Positions 8,666-18,180 of a stretch of DNA of 64,000 nucleotides are shown one piece after another. The DNA is from Verrucomicrobiales bacterium. Its GTDB lineage: Bacteria > Verrucomicrobiota > Verrucomicrobiia > Limisphaerales > UBA9464. Made by a program: the position numbers and the translations under genes. Within the stretch, counting starts at the first letter, position 1. Each line of letters starts with the position of its first letter. The notes beneath the pieces were generated by a model. The model did no database searches. It was not told where the DNA came from and saw nothing but the letters and a program-made list of their open reading frames with translations. The stretch covers positions 1 through 64,000 of the forward strand of contig JAIYBC010000042.1 in NCBI GenBank assembly GCA_027488845.1, written 5' to 3'.

Positions 8666-9976
8666 TCACTTCGCCTTGCGCACGGTGAACGTGTGGCCCC
8701 GGGGCTTGCGGGCTTCGTCGAGGCGTTTCTCGAGGTTGGCCACCTCGGTGTCGAGACGCGCGAGTTCGGTGGCCCGCCGGGCCTCGAGATCCGGGCCCTT
8801 GGCCCAGCCCGGGAAGTTGTGCAGCTGCACCCCGCGCCAACGCTCGAAGTAGACGTCGTTCTTCCGGAACACGCCCTTGAGCACCTCCTGCGACTGCCGG
8901 GTGACCGCGCCCGCATTGCGGGTGAGGTCCACGCCCCCGGCCAACGACCTGGAGTCCGTCTTCAGCGTCGTCTCGCCGTCCACGCCGACCTCGTAGTCGC
9001 CCTCGGGCAGGCCGGTCACGGTCAGGGTGTAGCGGCTCAGTTCCGCAAGCACCGGGGCCAGGCCGAGCGCGGGCACGGCACGGTCGTCCACGGGGAACGG
9101 CAGCGCCGAATCGAGGCGGTCGAACGACACGCCGTCGGCGGACACCTTCAGGTTCGAGACCGTGCAGCCCTCGGCCGAGGACTTGGAGCCGGTCGCATCG
9201 ATGGACACCGAGGACACCGTCGCCGTCGCCCCGAGGCCCTTGAGCACCGCCCACGCCATCAGCAGCTGGCCGGAGTGACCGGGATGCACCGCGTCGCCGC
9301 CTCCGATGAAGGCCTTCGGATCCTTGGCCCGGGCCGTCAGCATCAGGTCCATGAACGGCTGGAACTGGTCCACGAACCCGGCGCCGGCCTGCGTCGCGAC
9401 GTCCTTCAATCCGTCCGAGAAACGCCGGAGCGACAGGTTGCGGTCGTCCTTGTCCGGATCCGGGCGGCGTTCCTCGATGGGCTGGGGCGTGAGGAAGGCG
9501 ACCCTCGCCCCGGCCGCCTGGAGTTCGCGCGCGATCTCGGCCTGGCTGCGGGCGTAGGCCCGGAAGATGTCGGGACGGAACTTCTGGTAGGAGTGGTCGT
9601 TCATCCCGAACTTCACCGTCACGAACGTCGGCCGATGCGGCAGCACGTCCCGTCCCAGTCCGCGGGCCACGGCGTTGGTCACCATGCCGTCGAGCGCCTC
9701 GCCTTCCGCTGCGAAGAGGCGTCCCTCGTCGGGATGCGCGCGCTGACGGAGCCAGGCGGTGTCGCCGCCCCAGCCGACGTTGCGGAAGCTCAGCTTCCAA
9801 TCCGGATGCCGTGTGAGCGCGTAGGCCTCGATGTAGGTGGTGTAGAGGCGCTGTTCCGTGATGCTGTCGCCGAGGAACACCACGCGGTCGCCGTCGCGGA
9901 TCGCGAAGTCGGCGGCGAGGAGGTCGAAGGCGGCGACGAGGCCGGAAAGCACCAGGAACGTGCGGCGGAGTGGCAT
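8666..9976 (-). CDS. Secreted SGNH/GDSL hydrolase
   Basis: A 436-residue protein. The start at 9976 puts a signal peptide (MPLRRTFLVLSGL..., cleavage near residue 22) at the N-terminus; a longer in-frame reading to 10027 only adds a polar extension. SGNH blocks are present: block I FLGDSITEQ (Ser38), a Gly around 69-71 (VGWGGD), block III GMND (Asn126) and block V DAVHPGH (Asp228, His231). These form the catalytic triad and oxyanion hole of esterases and acetyl-hydrolases acting on glycans or lipids. The last 50 residues are charged and probably helical (a coiled stretch around EARRATELARLDTEVANLEKR). It converges with the NTF2-like gene and is probably monocistronic. Substrate unknown; PVC relatives often deacetylate polysaccharides. 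Confidence 0.85.
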   Translation of the reverse strand: MPLRRTFLVLSGLVAAFDLLAADFAIRDGDRVVFLGDSITEQRLYTTYIEAYALTRHPDWKLSFRNVGWGGDTAWLRQRAHPDEGRLFAAEGEALDGMVTNAVARGLGRDVLPHRPTFVTVKFGMNDHSYQKFRPDIFRAYARSQAEIARELQAAGARVAFLTPQPIEERRPDPDKDDRNLSLRRFSDGLKDVATQAGAGFVDQFQPFMDLMLTARAKDPKAFIGGGDAVHPGHSGQLLMAWAVLKGLGATATVSSVSIDATGSKSSAEGCTVSNLKVSADGVSFDRLDSALPFPVDDRAVPALGLAPVLAELSRYTLTVTGLPEGDYEVGVDGETTLKTDSRSLAGGVDLTRNAGAVTRQSQEVLKGVFRKNDVYFERWRGVQLHNFPGWAKGPDLEARRATELARLDTEVANLEKRLDEARKPRGHTFTVRKAK

Positions 9977-10039
9977 GTCGGGAGACTGCCCTTCGAACGT
10001 CCCCGGCGACAAGCGGCCGGTGGCCACGGCGTCACCGGT

Positions 10040-10444
10040 TCAGGATAACCGGGTGAGGACCACCTCGGCGACCGCAACGAGGAGGACGACCAAGCCGAAG
10101 GCGCCTCCGCGCTTCCATCCTTGGAGGACCTTGGGCGACCAGTAGTCCGCCTTCCGTCCGATCCGGTAGACCAGCCATCCCCAGCTGCCGATCATCAGGA
10201 GGCCGAGCAGGAGGAAGAGCGTCCGGGTGCTCATCGGTGCGCCTCCCTGTTCCAGCCGTCCCATGGAGCCGACCCAATAGACCTGGGCGACCGTCGAGGA
10301 GACCGCGAGGAGGATGGCGCGGTTCCAGGGGATCAGTCGGGCCCAGCCGAGGGCCATGAAGAGACCGAAGGGCAGGGTGAGGACCGAGAGGATCCAACCC
10401 CAGGCGGGGATCGGGCGGACGGGTTTGCAGGCGATGGGTTCCAC
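10040..10444 (-). CDS. Small membrane protein with four predicted transmembrane helices
   Basis: Reading from the GTG at 10444 gives 134 residues with four hydrophobic segments: around WGWILSVLTLPFGLFMALG, AILLAVSSTVAQVYWVG, LFLLLGLLMIGSWGWLVYR and GGAFGLVVLLVAVAEVVL. An open frame continues upstream to an ATG at 10669, but that extension is polar, proline-rich and overlaps a dispersed repeat, so the GTG is preferred. I do not recognise the family. Its stop lies about 60 bp from the start of the neighbouring SGNH gene on the same strand. Function unknown. Confidence 0.55.
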   Translation of the reverse strand: MEPIACKPVRPIPAWGWILSVLTLPFGLFMALGWARLIPWNRAILLAVSSTVAQVYWVGSMGRLEQGGAPMSTRTLFLLLGLLMIGSWGWLVYRIGRKADYWSPKVLQGWKRGGAFGLVVLLVAVAEVVLTRLS

Positions 10445-10721
10445 GGGATCCCGCCACGAGGACGGTTCCGGAGGCTCTACACCCTCCCGGGCCGGGAATC
10501 CAGCCCCGCCGCGTCCCGGTCGGCTTGGCCGGAAAGAATCTCGGAAGGAACCAGGCCAGGCTTCACCCAAACCCGCCAAGGCGCAGCGGAAGCACGGGAC
10601 CCGGGACCTGCAACCGCCGGTCACCGTTCGGTTTCCGGTCCCTTCTCGAGCCGACCGCCACGGCCCCATTCTCCTCCGCGGCCTAGACGCTTCACGCCTT
10701 CGCGCGAGCCTCCGCCCCGGT
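10445..10721. other. Intergenic stretch containing one CGCCAAG-type dispersed repeat
   Basis: It lies between the four-helix membrane protein and glnB. It holds one copy of the ACCCGCCAAGGCGC phrase near 10571-10585 that recurs elsewhere in the window. No convincing gene is seen; the open frame across it is the unsupported upstream extension of the membrane protein. Confidence 0.5.
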
Positions 10722-11975
<1,254 letters not shown>

Positions 11976-11980
11976 TCACA

Positions 11981-12045
11981 GACGGCCGTTGCCCGTCGTC
12001 CGTTGTCGGTTGTCCGTGGCCTTGGCCGTCGGGCCACGGACGATC
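11981..12045. repeat. Dispersed GTTGCCCGTTGTCCG-type phrase repeat
   Basis: The stretch reads as runs of near-repeats of CCGTTGCCCGTCGTCCGT. Closely similar wording occurs at about 24107-24158 and, on the other strand, at about 27850-27882 (CTGACAACGGACCACTGAC). All copies are intergenic. Confidence 0.6.
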
Positions 12046-12103
12046 ATCGCCGCTGCCCGGTTCCCCACTGGAAACTGGAAACCGAAAACTTCGAACTCCC
12101 CGT

Positions 12104-13282
12104 TCACTTCTTCTTCAGGCCGATGCTGCTGGCGCGCTTGGCGACCTTCCGGCTGGTGAGGACCTTCGAGACCGTGCCGGTCTTGAGGTACTTGGACTTC
12201 ACGGTGTCCAGGATCGCGTCGCGGTGGTCGTACAGGCGCTTGAGCTTGCGGGGCTTCACCCGGGCGGTGACGTACGCCGTGAGCAGCGGCAGCGCGATGG
12301 TGGTGTCCGTGTAGCAGACCACCGAGTCGGGGAGCTTGTCGGGATCGACCTTGCCCCAGCTGACGGCCTCGGCCGGCGTGGCGCCGCTCAGGCCGCCGGT
12401 GTCCGGGCGGGCGTCGGTGCACTGCAGGAAGTAGTCGTGGCCCTTCTCCTGGATGCCCATGACCTCCTGGATCTGGGGCTCGGTCTGGAGCATGAAGTTC
12501 TTCGGGCTGCCGCCGCCGAGGATGAACACGCTGCTGGTGTGGCCGGTGCTCTTGGCGTGGTAGACGATGCCCGCGGTCTGGTTCACGTCGCGGTTCACGT
12601 CGGGCAGGAGCTTCGAGCCGCGCATCGACATCGCCGCCACGTTCATGCCGATCGAGCTGTCGCCCGGGCTGCTGGTGAAGATGGGGATCCCGCACTCGTA
12701 CGCGGTGGCCAGCACCGAGCTGTCGGCGATGCCGAGCTTCTTCTGGCGGGCGTGGACGTACTTGCCGAGCAGGTAATGGAATTCGTCGGTGCCCATCGTC
12801 CGCTGGAACTCCGGTCCCTGGATCACCTCGCGAACGAAGGCGTCGGTGTCGAGCAGCACGTTGTAGTCGAACAGCACGTCGTAGATGCGGATGACGCCCT
12901 CCCCGTGCAGTTCCACGTCGTCGAGGAACGGCGTGCCGCTGTGCAGGTGCATGTCCAGGCCGAAGTGCAGGTCGTGGTAGAGGTTCGCGCCGGTCGAGAT
13001 GATCCAGTCCACGTAGCCGCCCTTCATCAGCGGGATGAGGCAGCTCTTCCCGAGTCCGGCCGGGGTCAGGGCGCCGGTGAGCGACATGCCGATGAAGCCG
13101 TCGTCGGGCAGCATCTTCCTCGCGAGGAGCATCGCGGCCTCCCGCAGGCGGCCGCCGTTGTAGGCCAGCATGGACTGGTCGATCAGGTCGGCGGCGGAGA
13201 TGTCCTTGCCCACGCCGAACGGATTCAGGCGCGGGTAGGCGGCGAACTTCTTCGAGATCTTGTGGGCGGAGGCTTTGCTCAT
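12104..13282 (-). CDS. Deoxyhypusine-synthase-family protein
   Basis: A 392-residue protein clearly of the deoxyhypusine synthase fold. It contains [32 protein letters not shown] with NAD-binding features, GGGSPKN, and [10 protein letters not shown], where Lys311 corresponds to the enzyme-intermediate lysine of eukaryotic DHS. In eukaryotes DHS transfers aminobutyl from spermidine to eIF5A. Bacteria lack eIF5A, and bacterial homologues are thought to act on free polyamines, for example as homospermidine synthases, or on agmatine-derived substrates. An eIF5A-like target is not expected here. The lysine and NAD-site residues appear intact, so it should be catalytically competent. No other polyamine gene is in the window. 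Confidence 0.88.
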   Translation of the reverse strand: MSKASAHKISKKFAAYPRLNPFGVGKDISAADLIDQSMLAYNGGRLREAAMLLARKMLPDDGFIGMSLTGALTPAGLGKSCLIPLMKGGYVDWIISTGANLYHDLHFGLDMHLHSGTPFLDDVELHGEGVIRIYDVLFDYNVLLDTDAFVREVIQGPEFQRTMGTDEFHYLLGKYVHARQKKLGIADSSVLATAYECGIPIFTSSPGDSSIGMNVAAMSMRGSKLLPDVNRDVNQTAGIVYHAKSTGHTSSVFILGGGSPKNFMLQTEPQIQEVMGIQEKGHDYFLQCTDARPDTGGLSGATPAEAVSWGKVDPDKLPDSVVCYTDTTIALPLLTAYVTARVKPRKLKRLYDHRDAILDTVKSKYLKTGTVSKVLTSRKVAKRASSIGLKKK

Positions 13283-13369
13283 GTTCGGGACGATCGGTTT
13301 GCGGCCGCAGTGTGGTGCCCGGCGCCAAAGGAAAAAGGGAAAACCTCGCGGCGGCGGGGCCGGATCGGC

Positions 13370-14842
13370 TCAGGGGACCGATTCGGCCGTCGGCTCCGGT
13401 TTGGCGGACGCCGTTGGTCCCGCGATGAGGAACGTCTCGTTGAACGCCAGCCGGACCTGCAGCCGGATGTCACCGGGCTTCGCCTTGAGCAGGTCGACGT
13501 GGAACAGCCGCCGTTCCAAGCCGGGGAGGTGGTCCATGAGCTCGGCCTTTCCCTGTGCCCAGGTGTCGTCCGCTGTCCGGTAGGCGCCCCACCAGTTCTC
13601 GCGTTCTTCGCCTGCATCCCGCCATGGCAGCCGGCCGACGCCCCGTGTATCGAGGACCAGCCAAAGCACCACATGGTCCCCGCGGCTCCGGACCTTCCAG
13701 GAGTCCGCGGTGACCCGCGGTCGCTCCGGCATGCTTTCGGCGGGATCCCCTTCCGACCGGGGTTCATCACGGACCCCGTCGGTCACCGATACCTTCCCCG
13801 GTCCGCTGAATCCGCCTCCGACGACGCCCCGTGAGCGGAGCGCCTCCAGATCCGGGAGGGGAATCCATTCCCCCTCGCCGGGTACCTGCGGCAGACGGAG
13901 GATGAGCGCGTCGTCGTCATCGGGCCCGGGCACCGTCCTCGACCAGGCTTGGATCCGGATCCGCCACTTCGGCTCCGAAGCCAGCAGCCGCCGTGAATGG
14001 ACCCGCCCGTCGGCGTCCTCGAACCGGTATTGCCATCGCATCTCCTTCGTCACATCACGGTCCCCGCTGAGAAACCGCAGCTCGGGCGCCCAGCCCACCT
14101 TCCCCGACAGTGCGGCGCCATTGGGTCGAAGTCCGACGAGGTGCATTTCGACGCCTCTCTTCCTTCGGATGGCGGGAAACGGCTCCACGGGCCCGCGGAA
14201 CCGACGCAATGTTGAAGGCGGCCGTGGATTGGGCATTTCGACGGTCTTCTCGACGCCACCTCCACGGATCCGGAACCGGAGTCGTCCGGACTGCCAATCG
14301 ACCCAACGCAGTTCCTCAAGATGGAGCGCGACGGGAAGGCTCGGCGCCACGGAATACGCCTCGAGAGGGGCTCCGGACTCGTCCAGCACCTCCACGATGA
14401 AGGGGCCCGGACGCGATCCTCGGACCACAACCATCTCCAGGTGGCCCGGCTCGAGGACCTGGTCGACGGCCATGGTGTACCTGGAACCGAGATGGTCGGT
14501 CACCATCTCGATCCGTGACGCCTTGCCACCCCGGAAGCCCACGACCTCCGGCAAGGGAATCAACGGGTGCAGTCCGACGGTCCAGATGCTCGCCAGCCGG
14601 TTGCCGAGCCACCTCCGCAACGGCATCGGTCTCCGAACCTCCATCGCCGCACCCCATGTCACCCGATGGAAGGTGACCTGCGTGCCGTCGGGGAAGACCA
14701 CCCTGCGCGGCGAATCGCGGTGGAACATGAGCCATCCGGACGCCAGGGCGACGACCACGGCGAGCGCAAAGGCCCCGATCCGACGCCGGTGCCGGAACTC
14801 CGGCGGTTTGGGCTGATGATGCATGCGAGACGTCCCGGTCAT
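13370..14842 (-). CDS. Membrane-anchored protein of unknown function
   Basis: 490 residues from the ATG at 14842; a second ATG six codons later at 14824 is also possible. One transmembrane segment near the N-terminus (about residues 22-41, GAFALAVVVALASGWLMF) is followed by a large beta-rich extracytoplasmic part starting FPDGTQVTFHRVTWG. I recall similar FPDGTxVTxRxVTxG openings in verrucomicrobial hypothetical proteins, but cannot name a domain. No catalytic motif was found. It is divergent from the next gene, with a 144-bp shared intergenic region. Confidence 0.65.
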   Translation of the reverse strand: MTGTSRMHHQPKPPEFRHRRRIGAFALAVVVALASGWLMFHRDSPRRVVFPDGTQVTFHRVTWGAAMEVRRPMPLRRWLGNRLASIWTVGLHPLIPLPEVVGFRGGKASRIEMVTDHLGSRYTMAVDQVLEPGHLEMVVVRGSRPGPFIVEVLDESGAPLEAYSVAPSLPVALHLEELRWVDWQSGRLRFRIRGGGVEKTVEMPNPRPPSTLRRFRGPVEPFPAIRRKRGVEMHLVGLRPNGAALSGKVGWAPELRFLSGDRDVTKEMRWQYRFEDADGRVHSRRLLASEPKWRIRIQAWSRTVPGPDDDDALILRLPQVPGEGEWIPLPDLEALRSRGVVGGGFSGPGKVSVTDGVRDEPRSEGDPAESMPERPRVTADSWKVRSRGDHVVLWLVLDTRGVGRLPWRDAGEERENWWGAYRTADDTWAQGKAELMDHLPGLERRLFHVDLLKAKPGDIRLQVRLAFNETFLIAGPTASAKPEPTAESVP

Positions 14843-14986
14843 GGACACCGTATCGGACCTCCACGTCCGCCGTGAAGGGTGACGAATGTCCCAACCAACG
14901 GTGGACACCGGGGCCCGCGGCTTCGGGAATGCCGTCCGTGCCACAGCCGGCTTCCCGGTCGGCATCGGCCCTGTTCCGATTCCGCC

Positions 14987-16972
14987 GTGCGCGTCCTTTC
15001 TCCTTCACGCGGTTCCCTGTTCCGGGTCATGGCCTTCCTGGTCCTCGCCGTCGGCCGAGTCGTGGCGAAGCCCATCGCCGACACGCCGTTCTGGCAGGAT
15101 GTCGCCGTCCGAATCCGCCACGCGGACTCCCTTTCCAACGCCGTGTACCGGCGTGTCCGCGTGGACCAGGAGAACGTGGTCCACGTGCTCACCGACCGCG
15201 GCATGGCCCGCGTGTACGACGACACGCTGGTGCCCGACCGGAGCTGGCGTCCGCTGGCCGGCACGGTGCCGAAGGACATCGCGGTCTCCGACGGGGACCT
15301 CTTCCTCCTTTACGCCGACCGGGTGTTGTCGAACGCACGGAACGGGACCTACGCGCGCCCGGCCCCGGCGGGGGCGGAGTGGCTGGAACCGTTGCCGGAC
15401 GGAACGGTGGCGGCGCGGACCGGGCCGCGGCCGGCGTGGAAGGGTCCGCGGGGCCGTGCGCCGGTGGACGGGGTGACCGCCCGGGTCGAGGTGCCGGGCG
15501 GCGTCTGGTTCGGCAGCCCGCGCGGCGCGCATTTCGAACGGGAAGGCACGTCGGCGCGCTACGCGACGCCTTCGGCGCCGGGCATCGAGCCGCCGGCGTT
15601 CCGCTACTACGCCGGGAAACGGTGGCTGCGGGACGACGCGGTGGTGGACCTCGACGTGGACCGCGACGGCCACGTGTGGGTGCTGACCTCGACCGGGCTG
15701 AACAAGATCGAGTTCCGGAGCATGACCCTGGCGGAGAAGGCGCGGTGGTTCTCCCGGAAGATCCGTTCGCGGAACCTCCGCTTCGGCCTCACCGCCGAGC
15801 GGCGGCTGAGCGTGCCCGGCGACATCACGTCGAGCGAGATGGTCGACACCGACAACGACGGCGGCTGGACGAGCTACTACATCGGCGCGCTCGGGGCGCA
15901 GTGGGCGGTGACGCGCGACGCGGAGGTCCGTCGCCAGGCCTGGGACGCCTTCGGGGCGCTGGAGCGGCTGCAGTCGATCCACACGAACGCGGGCTTCCCC
16001 GCGCGCACGATCGAGCGTCGGGGATTCAAGTACTCGGACACGGACCGCTGGCGCGACGCGCCGGACGCGGGTTGGGAGTGGAAGGGCCACACGAGCAGCG
16101 ACGAGATGCAGGCCCAGTGCTTCGCGCACGCCGTGATGTGGGAGCTGGTGGCGACCAACGCGGCGGAGAAGGCGCGCGTGACGCGGAACTGGATCCCGGT
16201 GGTGGAGCACATCCTCCGCAACAACCTGTACCTCGTGGACGTGGACGGGCAGCCGACGCTGTGGGGACGTTGGAATCCGGAGTACGTGAACTGGTTTCCG
16301 CCGAGCATCGTGGACCGGCGGCTGAACTCGGCCGAGATCACGGCGGCGTTGCAGCTGGCGTTCCGGATGACGGGCGACGTCCGGTATCGCCGCGAGGCCG
16401 AGGAGCTGTTCCGGAAGCACGGCTACCTGGAGAACATCCTGAGCCCGATGAAGCTCGTCGGGCCGACGACGGGATTCGTCTTCCGCGGGAACGACATGGG
16501 CAACGAGTGGAACCACAGCGACGACGAGCTGGCGTTCTTCACGTATTGGGTGCTGACGCGGTTCGCCTTCGACCGGGAACTTCGCGGGAAGTACCTCGGC
16601 GCCGTCGGGGACCATTGGAACTTCGAGCGGCCGGAGCGGTATGCGATCTGGAACTTCCTCCACGCCGGCTGCGGCGGGAAGGAGCACGACCCGGAAGGGG
16701 CGGTGTGGACGTTGCGGGGCACGCCGATGGACACCGTCGCGTGGCGGGTCGTGAACTCGCATCGGAAGGACGTCACCCGGCTGGCGCCGAACTTCATGGG
16801 CCGCGAGCTGAAGGAGCTGCTGCCGCCGGGGGAACGGCTCGTGGCGCGGATCAACACGCAGCCGTTCCTGCTCGACCACGGCGACGACGCGACCGACTTC
16901 CCGGGCGACGAGTTCCTCCTGGGCTACTGGATGGGGCGGTACGTGGGATCGATCGGTCCGGAGCGGCGCTGA
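14987..16972 (+). CDS. Secreted protein with propeller-like N-terminus and helical (alpha/alpha) C-terminal domain
   Basis: 661 residues from a GTG at 14987, giving a signal peptide (MRVLSPSRGSLFRVMAFLVL..., then AVGRVVAK). The N-terminal 230 residues contain short blade-like repeats such as DGDLFLLYADRVL and DRDGHVWVLTSTGLNKI, the latter resembling two-component-regulator propeller repeats. The C-terminal 400 residues look like an alpha/alpha-toroid, with EMVDTDNDGGWTSYYIGALGAQ, SDEMQAQCFAHAVMWELV and NDMGNEWNHSDDELAFFTYWVL. Such toroids occur in glycoside hydrolases and lyases, but no specific family is recognised. Probably periplasmic and carbohydrate-related, which is inference. Confidence 0.7.
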   Translation: MRVLSPSRGSLFRVMAFLVLAVGRVVAKPIADTPFWQDVAVRIRHADSLSNAVYRRVRVDQENVVHVLTDRGMARVYDDTLVPDRSWRPLAGTVPKDIAVSDGDLFLLYADRVLSNARNGTYARPAPAGAEWLEPLPDGTVAARTGPRPAWKGPRGRAPVDGVTARVEVPGGVWFGSPRGAHFEREGTSARYATPSAPGIEPPAFRYYAGKRWLRDDAVVDLDVDRDGHVWVLTSTGLNKIEFRSMTLAEKARWFSRKIRSRNLRFGLTAERRLSVPGDITSSEMVDTDNDGGWTSYYIGALGAQWAVTRDAEVRRQAWDAFGALERLQSIHTNAGFPARTIERRGFKYSDTDRWRDAPDAGWEWKGHTSSDEMQAQCFAHAVMWELVATNAAEKARVTRNWIPVVEHILRNNLYLVDVDGQPTLWGRWNPEYVNWFPPSIVDRRLNSAEITAALQLAFRMTGDVRYRREAEELFRKHGYLENILSPMKLVGPTTGFVFRGNDMGNEWNHSDDELAFFTYWVLTRFAFDRELRGKYLGAVGDHWNFERPERYAIWNFLHAGCGGKEHDPEGAVWTLRGTPMDTVAWRVVNSHRKDVTRLAPNFMGRELKELLPPGERLVARINTQPFLLDHGDDATDFPGDEFLLGYWMGRYVGSIGPERR

Positions 16973-17058
16973 CGCCTGCGCTTCGCCGATGCCCAGCCTT
17001 TGTGCATGGAGCCGTTCAGGATTTTGACAGGAATCTGGAAAACCAGCAATATGGACAC

Positions 17059-17349
17059 GTGAAGACCACGTTGGATTTGCCGAATGACCTGGTTCGCGAG
17101 GTGAAGCTGCGGGCCGTCAACGAAGGCATGAAACTGAAGGACGTGATCTCGGATCTGCTCCGCAAAGGCTTGGGGCATCCGAACCCGACGCCACCGGGGA
17201 CCACGGCACGTCGGGGGGGCATTATGTTGCCCCTGTTTCCGTCGTCTCCACACGCGCCTGCCCGGCGGATGTCGTTGGACAGGCTGGTGGCCGCCGAGCA
17301 TGAAACCCTGACCCGCGACGATCTTGAGCGCCTCCGCCCGCCTGTTTGA
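17059..17349 (+). CDS. VapB-like antitoxin (ribbon-helix-helix N-terminus)
   Basis: 96 residues from a GTG at 17059. The N-terminal 40 residues, beginning MKTTLDLPNDLVREVKLRA, read as a VapB-type ribbon-helix-helix DNA-binding domain that would dimerise on its own promoter. The C-terminal half is Pro/Arg-rich and ends TRDDLERLRPPV, the part expected to wrap the toxin. It overlaps the PIN-domain frame downstream by 26 nt, the usual toxin-antitoxin coupling. The toxin frame is interrupted, so the antitoxin may now be solitary. The base composition of this module is a little less GC-rich than its neighbours, compatible with transfer. Confidence 0.78.
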   Translation: MKTTLDLPNDLVREVKLRAVNEGMKLKDVISDLLRKGLGHPNPTPPGTTARRGGIMLPLFPSSPHAPARRMSLDRLVAAEHETLTRDDLERLRPPV

Positions 17350-17809
17350 TACCGGGGTTTGGATCGGACTGGCCTTTGACAGCCACCCTCTGCACCGCCT
17401 CGCCCGGGAGGTGTTCGAGTCGGCGGATTCGGAGCGGCCCATCGCCTTCTGCCGCGCCACCCAGAACAGCTTCCTGCGCCTGCTGACGACGCCGGCCATC
17501 CAGGCGTTGTATGGCGGTCCGGCCGTGACCAACGCGCAGGCATGGGCCAAGAGCTAGGAATTGCTGGCTTTGCCGCAGGTGGTGTGGCTCGCCGAGCCGG
17601 TGGCCCTGGAATCCGAATGGAAGCGATGCGGTGGTGTTGAAACCGTCTCGCCCAAGGTTTGGATGGATGCCTACCTGGCAGCGTTCGCCATTTCCGGCGA
17701 CCTGGAGTTGGTCACCTTCGACCGGGACTTCGCCAACTTCACCCGGCATGGACTTCGGCTGACGCTCTTGGAGGCCAAGGCCGCCGGGAGTCGAAAGCCA
17801 AGACGCTGA
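17324..17809 (+). pseudogene. VapC-like PIN-domain toxin interrupted by an in-frame TAG
   Basis: One continuous frame runs from a TTG at 17324 to 17809, with a single TAG at 17555-17557. Before the stop it encodes LFDTGVWIGLAFD (first PIN Asp at residue 9) and FCRATQNSFLRLLTTP. After it comes LLALPQVVWLAEPV, then WMDAYLAAFA and ELVTFDRDF, which supply the remaining PIN acidic residues. Together these make a full-length VapC of about 160 residues of the type that has TQ in place of the second acid. Intact, it would be a site-specific RNase targeting tRNA or rRNA. The nonsense codon separates the catalytic acids, so the product should be inactive unless the stop is suppressed or is a sequencing error. 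Confidence 0.8.
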
Positions 17810-18180
17810 GGCTCACCGCTCGACCGGGGAGGTGGGTTGGTCCTGATCCAACGCTGCGGAAGAGATTCGCACGCAAAGTCGGGGGGCCGCGGAGGAAAAG
17901 GTGGAAGTTGCGAAGGGCCCGACACGGAACCGGACACCGGATGGTGGGCGTCGTCGTCCGTCCCGGATCCCGTGCCTCACTTCGCGTCTTGGCGGGTTTG
18001 CGTGAGGCCGGTCTTCGTTCCGCCTGGACCGGTGGCGGGGAGCCCACGGATCGTCGTGGGGTTCGGTCAGGGAATCCGACGACGAGGGCCAAGAAGCACA
18101 AACGGGGCGGAACCTTCCGGTCCCGCCCCGTTTCGATTGCAGTGTCCGCATGCGGCGGACAGCGGTTCACCGCGGCCGGC
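17810..18180. other. 371-bp intergenic region with repeat phrase and terminator
   Basis: It separates the broken toxin from the convergent PQQ-like gene. It contains one TTCGCGTCTTGGCGGGTTTGCGTGAG phrase in pieces at 17980-18006, matching the dispersed CGCCAAG family, and a strong hairpin at 18100-18133. No supported gene is seen on either strand. Confidence 0.6.
18100..18133 (-). terminator. Hairpin terminator downstream of the PQQ-like propeller gene
   Basis: AAACGGGGCGG at 18100-18110 pairs perfectly with CCGCCCCGTTT at 18123-18133, an 11-bp GC-rich stem with a 12-nt loop. It lies 47 bp past the stop of the minus-strand gene and is followed in that direction by a T-rich tract (TTTGTGCTTCTT). 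Confidence 0.75.

Noticed and set aside
17555-17557. Possible pyrrolysine or programmed amber read-through in the PIN toxin
   Set aside because: No pyl genes or read-through signal are visible; a nonsense mutation or sequence error is simpler.
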